Assembly (NCBI GenBank): GCA_026984415.1
Contig: JALSSE010000444.1
Coordinates: 1 to 6,694, forward strand
From: Hydrogenothermaceae bacterium
GTDB lineage: Bacteria > Aquificota > Aquificae > Hydrogenothermales > Hydrogenothermaceae
Reading direction: 5' to 3'
Length of the DNA stretch: 6,694 nucleotides
In this document: one piece after another, positions 1 to 5,932 of the stretch
How positions within the stretch are numbered: position 1 is the stretch's first letter
Layout of the letters: every line of letters starts with the position of its first letter
The notes under the pieces: generated by a model
Database searches by the model: none
Told to the model about the DNA's origin: nothing
What the model saw: only the letters and a program-made list of their open reading frames with translations
Program-made: the position numbers and the translations under genes

Positions 1-47
1 TGGAAGATAAATAAAGATAAACTGATTAAAAAAAATTTGAATTTCAT
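1..47 (-). CDS. 5' end of a probable exported or membrane protein gene (partial)
   Basis: Read on the minus strand from an ATG at 47-45, the 15 visible codons give MKFKFFLISLSLFIF. This is a typical bacterial signal peptide or first membrane segment: two lysines near the N-terminus, then an uninterrupted hydrophobic run. The start is supported by a Shine-Dalgarno-like AAGG (complement of 57-60) nine bases upstream, a second AGG closer in, and a TATAAT box further upstream. It follows trpE on the same strand with a gap of about 100 bases, so it could be a separate transcript or a downstream operon member. No signal peptidase site or lipobox is reached before the edge, so secreted, lipoprotein and membrane fates cannot be told apart. 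Function is unknown. The call rests on a short run in AT-rich DNA and could be chance. Confidence 0.5.
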   Translation of the reverse strand, partial: MKFKFFLISLSLFIF

Positions 48-86
48 AGCTACCTACCTTAAAACTTAAATTAAATCCTATTCTAC

Positions 87-92
87 ATTATA
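87..92 (-). promoter_or_regulatory. candidate -10 box for the left-edge gene
   Basis: The minus strand reads TATAAT here, a perfect sigma-70 -10 hexamer, about 40 bases upstream of the ATG at 47. No good -35 hexamer is seen 16-18 bases further upstream (the sequence there is AAAGAA-like). In DNA this AT-rich a lone TATAAT is weak evidence. It is recorded because it lies correctly placed in the only gap between trpE and the left-edge start. Confidence 0.3.
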
Positions 93-149
93 TATTCTTT
101 TTTAGTAATTTCTTTCATGGGATTCAAATTGAGTTTTTCCGTTTTACAA

Positions 150-1643
150 CTAAGTCTGGCTTTCTTCTGCTATTTCAACAGCTTTCATAACTGCCTTTGC
201 TTTATTTACAGTTTCTTCGTACTCTTTTTCAGGAACAGAATCTGCTACAATACCTGCTCCAGCCTGAACATAAATAGTATCGTCAACAACTACTGCTGTT
301 CTTATTGCTATTGCAGTATCTAAATTTCCGTCAAAAGAAACATAACCAACAGCTCCAGCGTAAGCTCCTCTTTTTTCAGGCTCTAATTCCTCTATTATCT
401 GCATAGCTCTGACCTTCGGGGCACCACTTACTGTTCCTACTGGAAATACAGATTTAAGTACATCTAAAGGGTGAAGTTCTTTTTTTAATTCTCCAGAAAC
501 ATCAGAAACTATATGCATAACGTGGGAGTACTTTTCAATATACATAAAATTATCAACCTTTACAGTTCCTGTTTCAGAAACTTTCCCTACATCGTTTCTT
601 GCAAGGTCAACTAACATCAGATGTTCAGCCCTTTCTTTTTCATCATTCAATAGTTCTTCTTGAAGTTTTTTGTCTTCTTCTTCATTTTTTCCACGGGGTC
701 TTGTTCCAGCAATTGGTTTTGTAAGGATTTTGTTATCAACGACAGATACAAGTATTTCTGGTGATGAACCAATTAATTTTATGTCTCTAAAATCTAAATA
801 AAATAAATATGGAGATGGATTTATAACCCTTACAGAACGGTAAACATTTATCGGGTCAGTTTTTAGTTTTTTTGAAAATCTCTGGGAAATAACCACCTGA
901 ATTATATCCCCTTCAACAATGTATTCTTTGCATTTTTCAACAGCTTTTAAAAAGTCTTCTTTTTTAAAGTTAGATTTCCAGTTTTCTATTTTTACATCTT
1001 TTATATTTTGTAAAGACAGTCTGTCTAATTTTGCTTCTGTGTATAGCTTCTGTTCTATATTTTTTATTTTTTCTAAAGTATTTTTGTAGACCTCTTTCAG
1101 GTCATCTTCTTTTTTTAAAATTGCACACACAATTATTTTTATTTTGTTGTTAACATTGTCAAATGCTATAACTTCATCACTTAGAAAGAAAAATATATCA
1201 GGGATTTGTAAAACATCTGGTTTTGTGTCTGGAATTGGTTCATAAAAATGGATAACATCGTACCCTACATAACCAACCATTCCACCCCAGAAAGGAGGTA
1301 AATCTTTTATTTTTGCTGGTTTAAATTCTTTTAAAATCTCTTTTAAATTTTCTATCGGGTCTGTTGTGTTTTTGTAGTTTATTTTTCCTTTGTTGTAAAA
1401 TTCAGCTACATTCCCTTTTGTTCTTATATAAACAGGTAGAGATGAACCGATAAAAGAGTACCTTCCTACATTTTCCCCTTTCTCTACACTTTCAAGTAAA
1501 AAATTAAACCTATCTGGAGAATATATTTTTGAAAAAACAGAAAGGGGAGTATCTATATCTGATAAAATTTCTTTAAATACAGGAATAACATTATAATTTT
1601 TTGCAAGTTCAGAAAATTGGTCAAAAGAAAGATTTACTTCCAT
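150..1643 (-). CDS. trpE: anthranilate synthase component I (TrpE)
   Basis: This is the large subunit of anthranilate synthase, which converts chorismate to anthranilate in the first committed step of tryptophan synthesis, using ammonia delivered by the TrpG amidotransferase subunit. The 497-residue length is usual for TrpE. The N-terminal domain carries LLES (49-52) and GRYSFIG (60-66). [11 protein letters not shown] (275-285) belongs to the region that in TrpE binds feedback-inhibiting tryptophan. The C-terminal chorismate-binding domain has PIAGTRPRG (310-318), [15 protein letters not shown] (337-351), [11 protein letters not shown] (374-384), [10 protein letters not shown] (401-410), and the [18 protein letters not shown] stretch (461-478). 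Alanine in PIAGT, rather than the lysine of PabB (PIKGT), favours TrpE over aminodeoxychorismate synthase. The start has a GGAG ribosome site (complement of 1653-1656) nine bases upstream. No trpG or other trp gene adjoins it, so the glutaminase subunit must be encoded elsewhere. No leader peptide or attenuator is seen. Confidence 0.95.
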   Translation of the reverse strand: MEVNLSFDQFSELAKNYNVIPVFKEILSDIDTPLSVFSKIYSPDRFNFLLESVEKGENVGRYSFIGSSLPVYIRTKGNVAEFYNKGKINYKNTTDPIENLKEILKEFKPAKIKDLPPFWGGMVGYVGYDVIHFYEPIPDTKPDVLQIPDIFFFLSDEVIAFDNVNNKIKIIVCAILKKEDDLKEVYKNTLEKIKNIEQKLYTEAKLDRLSLQNIKDVKIENWKSNFKKEDFLKAVEKCKEYIVEGDIIQVVISQRFSKKLKTDPINVYRSVRVINPSPYLFYLDFRDIKLIGSSPEILVSVVDNKILTKPIAGTRPRGKNEEEDKKLQEELLNDEKERAEHLMLVDLARNDVGKVSETGTVKVDNFMYIEKYSHVMHIVSDVSGELKKELHPLDVLKSVFPVGTVSGAPKVRAMQIIEELEPEKRGAYAGAVGYVSFDGNLDTAIAIRTAVVVDDTIYVQAGAGIVADSVPEKEYEETVNKAKAVMKAVEIAEESQT

Positions 1644-1667
1644 TTATATTTGCTCCGTTTTTCAGTT

Positions 1668-1697
1668 ATTTTAACAATTATTTTAGGATAAATACAA
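1668..1697 (-). promoter_or_regulatory. candidate trpE promoter
   Basis: On the minus strand TTGTAT (complement of 1692-1697) and TAAAAT (complement of 1668-1673) are separated by 18 bases, a fair match to sigma-70 -35 and -10 elements. Transcription would start near 1661, giving a leader of under 20 bases that still includes the GGAG ribosome site at 1656-1653. So short a leader leaves no room for a trp attenuator or T-box. It is a motif match only, in AT-rich sequence. Confidence 0.35.
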
Positions 1698-1709
1698 TTA
1701 AAACTGTAA

Positions 1710-1728
1710 TATAATTATGAAATATAAT
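1710..1728 (+). promoter_or_regulatory. candidate -10 boxes for the lipA operon
   Basis: Two perfect TATAAT hexamers lie at 1710-1715 and 1723-1728, upstream of the lipA start at 1751. Neither has a convincing -35 hexamer 16-18 bases upstream. Either would give a short leader (about 15-30 bases) containing the GGAG ribosome site at 1741-1744. They share the 107-base divergent gap with the trpE promoter candidate. They are the only promoter-like signal seen upstream of lipA and the two genes that follow it. Confidence 0.4.
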
Positions 1729-1750
1729 TTCGTTAAAATTGGAGTGTTAA

Positions 1751-2593
1751 ATGAAACCAAAAGTTAAATCTCCACTTATTCCTGAAGTTCTTGAAGTCAA
1801 AAAAATTCTGCGAACTTTGAACCTACATACTGTTTGTGAAGAAGCATCCTGTCCAAATATTGGAGACTGTTTTTCAAGAAAGACAGCAACTTTTATGATA
1901 ATGGGAGATACATGTACAAGAAACTGTCCTTATTGTGATGTATCCCATGGAAGACCAAAGCCACTTGATAATAACGAACCAAAACATCTTGCTGAAGCAG
2001 TTAAAAAGCTTGGGTTAAGGCATGTTGTTATCACTTCAGTTAATAGAGATGATTTATCAGACGGTGGAGCTTCCCATTTTGCAGATGTAATTAAAGCCAT
2101 TAGAGATTCAAGACCTGAATGTAGTATTGAAGTTTTAATACCAGATTTTCAAGGAGATGAAAGGGCTTTAAAAACAGTAGTAGATGCAAAACCAGATGTA
2201 ATTAATCATAATATAGAAACAGTTCCTTCCCTTTATCCAAAAGTTAGACATAGAGGAAATTACCAGTTATCTTTAAATGTTATAAAAAATATAAAAGAGT
2301 TTGACAGTAGTATTTTCTCAAAATCTGGAATAATGGTTGGACTTGGGGAAGAAATGGAAGAAATTTTTGAAGTTATGGAAGATTTAGTAAATGTAAACTG
2401 TGAAATTTTTACAGTAGGCCAGTATTTACAGCCGTCAAAAAACCATATTAGAGTCCAGAAGTACTATTCTCCAGAAGAATTTAAAAAATTAGAAGTTGAA
2501 GGGTATAAAAGAGGCTTTAAAGAAGTTTACAGTGGAATACTTGTAAGGAGTTCCTTCCATGCTGACGAAGTGTTTGATAAAGTTATAAAATAA
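1751..2593 (+). CDS. lipA: lipoyl synthase (LipA), radical SAM enzyme
   Basis: LipA inserts two sulfur atoms at C6 and C8 of octanoyl groups attached to lipoyl-dependent proteins (2-oxoacid dehydrogenase E2, glycine cleavage H), making the lipoyl cofactor in the cytosol. Both iron-sulfur cluster motifs are intact. The auxiliary-cluster CEEASCPNIGDC has Cys29, Cys34 and Cys40. The radical SAM CTRNCPYC has Cys55, Cys59 and Cys62. The C-terminal RSSFHADE (266-273) is the family's RSSxHAD signature, whose serine ligates the auxiliary cluster. Other family hallmarks are TSVNRDDLSDGGA (95-107), NHNIETV (152-158) and VGQYLQPS (222-229). At 280 residues it is a compact member with a short N-terminus. 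The ATG is supported by GGAG (1741-1744) six bases upstream. It heads a plus-strand run with the ATP-grasp and methyltransferase genes. No lipB or lipM is seen here. Confidence 0.97.
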   Translation: MKPKVKSPLIPEVLEVKKILRTLNLHTVCEEASCPNIGDCFSRKTATFMIMGDTCTRNCPYCDVSHGRPKPLDNNEPKHLAEAVKKLGLRHVVITSVNRDDLSDGGASHFADVIKAIRDSRPECSIEVLIPDFQGDERALKTVVDAKPDVINHNIETVPSLYPKVRHRGNYQLSLNVIKNIKEFDSSIFSKSGIMVGLGEEMEEIFEVMEDLVNVNCEIFTVGQYLQPSKNHIRVQKYYSPEEFKKLEVEGYKRGFKEVYSGILVRSSFHADEVFDKVIK

Positions 2594-2611
2594 AGAGGAT
2601 GGGTTCTAACT

Positions 2612-3586
2612 ATGAAAAAAGTGTTAGTTTTAACAGGAGTTCCAGATTCAGGTTGTGTAAAACTTGTTCCAAAAGGAACAAAACTGACTATGGTTTTTGA
2701 AGGTGCTGAAGATTTTGCAAGTTATATGGCAGGTGAAGAAGAGTTTCAGTTTAATAAAAAAATTCTGACTCCATCTGGAAAACAGGAATTACCAAACCCG
2801 ATGGCTTTTGATTTGGTAGTAAATGTTATTTGCGACCCAGATTTTAGTGGTAAATCTTTACTAAAAGCATTACAGATAGAAAAGGCAGCAAAGGATGTTC
2901 CGTTTATTAATCGTCCTTCAGAAGTTTTAAATACTGCAAGGGATAAAATTTCAAACCTTTTAAAAGGTATAAAAGGATTAGTTGTTCCAAAAATATGGAG
3001 ATTAAAACCACGTAAGTTAAAAGATATTTACGAATTTATTGAAAAAGAAGGAGTTAAGTTTCCATTTTTGTTTCGTCCAGCAGGAAGCCATACAGGACAG
3101 GGGTTAATAAAAATTGATACAAAAGAAGATATAGAAAAGTTAGAAATGTTTCCTTTTGATGGTTCTGACTATTTTATAATTGAGTTTTATGACTTTAGGT
3201 CTGAAGATGGTTTATATAGAAAAAGTAGAGTTTATTTCATAGATAAACAAGCTTTTCCTCGTCATTATATTGTATCTAAAAATTGGAAAATTCATGCAAG
3301 AAATAGGGCTGAATTTATGCAAGATGAAAAGTATCAAAAGGAAGAATTGGATTTTGTAAATAATTTTGATATAGAAAACTATAAACCATTGAAAGAGATA
3401 CCTGAAAAAATTAACCTGGATTATTTTGCAGTTGATTTTGGAATTGATAAAGATGGAAATATTGTGGTTTTTGAGGTTAATAGTTGTGGGAAACTTTTAG
3501 GTTCTGATAAAAAATCGAATTCCCAACCACATGTTAGGAAAATACTTGACTCTATAAAAGAGATGTTTTTAAAAAAGGCTAAATAA
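2612..3586 (+). CDS. uncharacterised RimK-like ATP-grasp protein
   Basis: This is a probable ATP-dependent carboxylate-amine or -thiol ligase of unknown substrate, 324 residues, cytosolic, with no signal peptide. The N-terminal third looks like a pre-ATP-grasp domain: a KKVLVLTGV strand at 2-10, then FDLVVNVICDPD at 66-77. Next come NRPSEVLNTARDK (100-112), a nucleotide-loop-like FRPAGSHTGQG (154-164), and the basic FRSEDGLYRKSRVYF (195-209). The Mg-binding end is DYFAVDFGIDKDGNIVVFEVN (from 270), in which Asp275, Glu288 and Asn290 are the likely metal ligands. From memory, the RPxGSHxGxG, YRSxDGLxRKxR and NWxIH (224-228) pattern matches an ATP-grasp domain that in some proteobacteria follows TPR repeats. 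That group has no known role that I can name. The gene follows lipA by 18 bases, with AGAGG at 2594-2598, a somewhat wide 13-base spacing. It overlaps the methyltransferase gene by one base. Confidence 0.8.
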   Translation: MKKVLVLTGVPDSGCVKLVPKGTKLTMVFEGAEDFASYMAGEEEFQFNKKILTPSGKQELPNPMAFDLVVNVICDPDFSGKSLLKALQIEKAAKDVPFINRPSEVLNTARDKISNLLKGIKGLVVPKIWRLKPRKLKDIYEFIEKEGVKFPFLFRPAGSHTGQGLIKIDTKEDIEKLEMFPFDGSDYFIIEFYDFRSEDGLYRKSRVYFIDKQAFPRHYIVSKNWKIHARNRAEFMQDEKYQKEELDFVNNFDIENYKPLKEIPEKINLDYFAVDFGIDKDGNIVVFEVNSCGKLLGSDKKSNSQPHVRKILDSIKEMFLKKAK

Positions 3587-4341
3587 TGTTTAATGAGAGT
3601 TATAAAGAAATTTTTGAAAAAAGAGGAAAAGAGTACGACCTTGCAATGTGTAAATTTCCCAATGCAAGGGATGAAGAGTTTTTTAATATTATTAATATTG
3701 CTGATTTGAAAGATAATCAATCTTTGTTAGACATTCCGTCAGGTGGGTGTTATCTAAAAAGGTATATTCCAGGAAGTGTTAACTATCTACCAATTGAAAC
3801 AACTGAGACATTTGCAAATTTTTGTAGAAAAAATAATAATATAGAACCTATTGTTGTTGAAAATATTCATAATTTGCCATTTAAGAATGAAAGTATAGAC
3901 AGGATAATTAGTCTTGCTGGAATACATCACTTGACAGATAAAGATAAAGAAAAATTTTATATTGAATCTTTCAGGATATTAAAAAAGGGAGGAATTTTTG
4001 CTCTTGCTGATGTATTTGAAGGAACACCTTCTGGAAGATTTCTGAATGAATTTGTTGATAAATATAATCCAATGGGACATAAAGGAATATTTCTTAATAA
4101 GAAAACAACAAACACATTAGAAAATATAGGATTTAGAATAAATTTTAGTGAAGTAAAAAATTACTATTGGAAGTTTAAAACCCAAACCGAAATGATAGAA
4201 TTTATAAAACTGCTTTTTGGTATTTTTAAAGCAGATAATAACTCTTTATTAGAAGGTTTAAATAAGTATTTAGGGTTTATTGAAAATCAAGGTCAAATTT
4301 TATTAAATTGGCAGTTATTTTTTATTAAAGCGATAAAATAG
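3586..4341 (+). CDS. class I SAM-dependent methyltransferase (type 11-like)
   Basis: This 251-residue cytosolic methyltransferase has an unknown acceptor. The Rossmann-type SAM-binding core is recognisable. Motif I is SLLDIPSGGCYL (46-57), with Asp49 and a glycine pair but a proline-serine in place of the usual G-x-G. The acidic residue after strand 2 is probably Glu71 (LPIETTE). NIHNLPF (93-99), IDRIISLAGIHHL (104-116) and LKKGGIFALADVF (132-144) correspond to the later motifs. The C-terminal third is not recognised and may bind substrate. The start codon shares one base with the ATP-grasp stop (TAATG), and AAGG at 3575-3578 is seven bases upstream, so the pair is probably translationally coupled. 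Asparagine is unusually frequent, about 10% of residues against 5% in LipA. Ubiquinone/menaquinone-type and biotin-type methyltransferases share this fold, but nothing here identifies either. Confidence 0.8.
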   Translation: MFNESYKEIFEKRGKEYDLAMCKFPNARDEEFFNIINIADLKDNQSLLDIPSGGCYLKRYIPGSVNYLPIETTETFANFCRKNNNIEPIVVENIHNLPFKNESIDRIISLAGIHHLTDKDKEKFYIESFRILKKGGIFALADVFEGTPSGRFLNEFVDKYNPMGHKGIFLNKKTTNTLENIGFRINFSEVKNYYWKFKTQTEMIEFIKLLFGIFKADNNSLLEGLNKYLGFIENQGQILLNWQLFFIKAIK

Positions 4342-4367
4342 AATTAGTGGTAAATGTTATATTTTTA

Positions 4368-5030
4368 TCATTTTATCCTTTCTTTTGCCAGTTTTATTAT
4401 TATTTCCACAACCTCATCAATTGTTTTGTCTGTGGTATCAATAATAATAGAATCTTCAGCTGGTTTTAAAGGGGATTCTTTCCTTTCTGTGTCCATTTTA
4501 TCCCTTTCTTTTACCTTTTCTAACAGATGTTCGTAAGGGATGTTAAAACCTTTTTCCTTTAACTGCTGGTATCTTCTTCTTGCCCTTTCTTCTGGAGATG
4601 CTGTCAGGAATATTTTTAGTTCTGCTTCAGGGAAAATTACAGTACCTGTGTCTCTCCCTTCAATGACTACATTTTTTGCCCTTTCTCCCAATTCCCTTTG
4701 GAGCTGGACAAGTCTTTTTCTTATCTGACCGTATCTTGCTATTTGCGAAGCTAATTTTGCAACATCTTCCGTCCTGATTTCTTCTGTAACATCTTCACCG
4801 TCTAAATAAACTTTTAGCCCTTCTTCTGACTGGACTAAATCAATTTTTGTATTTTCCATCATTTTTACAATTTCAGAAACTTTTAAAGGGACTTTTGTTT
4901 TTATTATTTTTAGAGCAACAGCCCTGTACATTGCTCCTGTGTCTATGTATGTAAACCCTAATTTTTCTGCCACTAATTTAGCAATGGTGCTTTTACCAGA
5001 GCCTACTGGACCATCTATCGCAATTATCAT
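4368..5030 (-). CDS. cmk: cytidylate kinase
   Basis: Cytidylate kinase phosphorylates CMP and dCMP to the diphosphates using ATP, in cytosolic pyrimidine salvage and CTP/dCTP supply. The 220-residue length is standard for the bacterial type. The P-loop is GPVGSGKST (7-15). DTGAMYR (30-36), the insert region near 63-88, EGRDTGTVIFP (124-134), and the lid segment SPEERARRRYQQLKEKGF (145-162) all follow the family order. RKESPLKPAED (183-193) supplies the CMP-specific arginine and aspartate region. The ATG overlaps the end of the upstream HAD gene by four bases (ATGA), so the two are probably co-transcribed and coupled. The gene converges on the methyltransferase, with 26 bases between the stop codons and no convincing terminator. 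The usual neighbours seen in many bacteria (ispH, rpsA) are not in the window, but the next gene downstream is the methyltransferase on the other strand. Confidence 0.96.
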   Translation of the reverse strand: MIIAIDGPVGSGKSTIAKLVAEKLGFTYIDTGAMYRAVALKIIKTKVPLKVSEIVKMMENTKIDLVQSEEGLKVYLDGEDVTEEIRTEDVAKLASQIARYGQIRKRLVQLQRELGERAKNVVIEGRDTGTVIFPEAELKIFLTASPEERARRRYQQLKEKGFNIPYEHLLEKVKERDKMDTERKESPLKPAEDSIIIDTTDKTIDEVVEIIIKLAKERIK

Positions 5031-5800
5031 ATCTTAAATTCCTTTTTGTTATTCTTTATTATTTCTAATATTTCCTCAGGGTTTGATATTTTTATCTCAG
5101 CATCAATATCAAAGTTGTGTGGAGTCTCATTTAAAATAAACTGGACATCTTTATTTTCTTCTGTGTTAAAGTTTTCTACCATCATTAAGTCTGACTTTGT
5201 ATCTCCAATATAATAAACAGGTTCTATGTATTTGTACTTTTCAAAAAACTTTTTTAAAGGATATGCTGAAGGCTTTCTCAAGTCAGGGGCAGGAATATCA
5301 TCTTCTGTGATTATATAATCAAAATATTTATAAAGGTCAAATTTTTTAAACGAGTAATCTAAATCTTCAAAAGGTCTTCCTGTGATCACTCCCATAATAA
5401 CACTTTTATTTCTTATTTCATTTAACAAATCGTGGGAAAAAATCATATTTTCTTTATCCCTGTGGAATTTGTACCTTTCCTCAAAAAATTCTATTAAGTC
5501 CTCATAATTAGGAACTTCAACGGATAAATCTTCCGCAAATCTGTACATATCTTCTAATCTCTGTGAAAAATTAACAAACATATCTTTAAAATTTTCTAAA
5601 TCTGTGTTCAACTGGGCAAAAATTATCCCTGCAAGGGAAGCATCCCAGTCGTTGTTTATATTAAATGAGAATTTAATATCAAGAAGTTCTTCTAAATTAA
5701 TATCTTTTTCAGAAAAATAGTCTACTGTATCTTTAATTGAACTATGGTAAGACTTTGATACATTAATAAGAACACCATCTACATCAAAAATAGCTATCAT
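5027..5800 (-). CDS. HAD-superfamily phosphatase, subfamily IA-like
   Basis: This is a probable Mg-dependent phosphohydrolase of 257 residues, cytosolic, substrate unknown. All four HAD motifs are present: I is DVDGVL (6-11, nucleophile Asp6 and acid/base Asp8), II is the threonine in VITGRP (138-143, Thr140), III is Lys176 in DLRKPSAYPL, and IV is YIGDTKSD (197-204, Asp200 and Asp204). A helical cap lies between motifs I and II, as in subfamily I. The DVDGVLINVSKSYHSSI start and the NNDWD segment (49-53) resemble, from memory, the group TIGR01548 (HAD-SF-IA-hyp1), which has no firm function. The start is well supported by AAGGGG (complement of 5806-5811), five bases upstream. The stop overlaps the cmk start (ATGA), suggesting an operon. 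That hints at nucleotide or sugar-phosphate turnover, but this is inference only. Confidence 0.85.
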   Translation of the reverse strand: MIAIFDVDGVLINVSKSYHSSIKDTVDYFSEKDINLEELLDIKFSFNINNDWDASLAGIIFAQLNTDLENFKDMFVNFSQRLEDMYRFAEDLSVEVPNYEDLIEFFEERYKFHRDKENMIFSHDLLNEIRNKSVIMGVITGRPFEDLDYSFKKFDLYKYFDYIITEDDIPAPDLRKPSAYPLKKFFEKYKYIEPVYYIGDTKSDLMMVENFNTEENKDVQFILNETPHNFDIDAEIKISNPEEILEIIKNNKKEFKI

Positions 5801-5932
5801 AATAACCCCTTTTTATTATTTTCAGGTAATTTAATTTTAAATCTAAATATTTCAACTTCTCTATAAAAAATCATAGTGTAAATATCTAACTATTATATAA
5901 TTTTATGAAAGTTATATAAAACGGAAGGGAAA
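5801..5932. promoter_or_regulatory. divergent intergenic region between HAD-cmk and tRNA nucleotidyltransferase genes
   Basis: This is a 132-base, very AT-rich gap with no gene. Toward the right it holds TATAAT (5896-5901), a plausible -10 for the plus-strand nucleotidyltransferase gene, without a good -35, and a strong purine-rich ribosome site GGAAGGGA (5923-5930). Toward the left it holds a minus-strand TTGAAA (complement of 5850-5855), followed by a poor -10. The HAD ribosome site AAGGGG sits next to that gene's start. The 8-base palindrome TTATATAA occurs twice, at 5893-5900 and 5912-5919, so the copies are both direct and inverted repeats of each other. Confidence 0.4.

Noticed and set aside
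1..69. Plus-strand open frame from base 1 ending at TAA 67-69, a possible C-terminus of an upstream gene (WKINKDKLIKK...)
   Set aside because: Low-complexity lysine/asparagine translation expected by chance in AT-rich DNA. The overlapping minus-strand frame has a start, ribosome site and signal-peptide pattern. It stays a possible alternative.
83..118. Tiny minus-strand ORF (MKEITKKEYIM) between trpE and the left-edge gene
   Set aside because: Eleven codons, no ribosome site at proper spacing, no tryptophan-rich leader character, and it covers the TATAAT box. Treated as chance.
117..323. Plus-strand 68-codon frame opposite the end of trpE, rich in Cys, Phe and Tyr
   Set aside because: Lies antisense to the conserved TrpE C-terminus. 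The composition is that of a reverse-complement shadow.
2594..3586. Idea that the ATP-grasp gene acts in lipoate attachment because it follows lipA
   Set aside because: Known lipoate ligases and octanoyltransferases (LplA, LipB, LipM) belong to a different fold, and no lipoate-specific feature is visible. Adjacency alone is not enough.
3421..3720. Minus-strand 99-codon frame opposite the ATP-grasp/methyltransferase junction
   Set aside because: Spans the ends of two recognisable genes on the other strand and has no motif or ribosome site of its own. Considered a shadow.
4332..4377. Inverted repeat GATAAAAT / ATTTTATC between the convergent methyltransferase and cmk genes, a possible bidirectional terminator
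   Set aside because: The stem would be all A-T or nearly so, with a 30-base loop. The arms coincide with the Ile-Lys-stop ends of both proteins, so codon use explains them. Too weak to call a terminator.
4354..4728. Plus-strand open frames opposite cmk
   Set aside because: Antisense shadows of cmk. Serine/phenylalanine-rich translations with no family resemblance, while the minus strand encodes a full cytidylate kinase.
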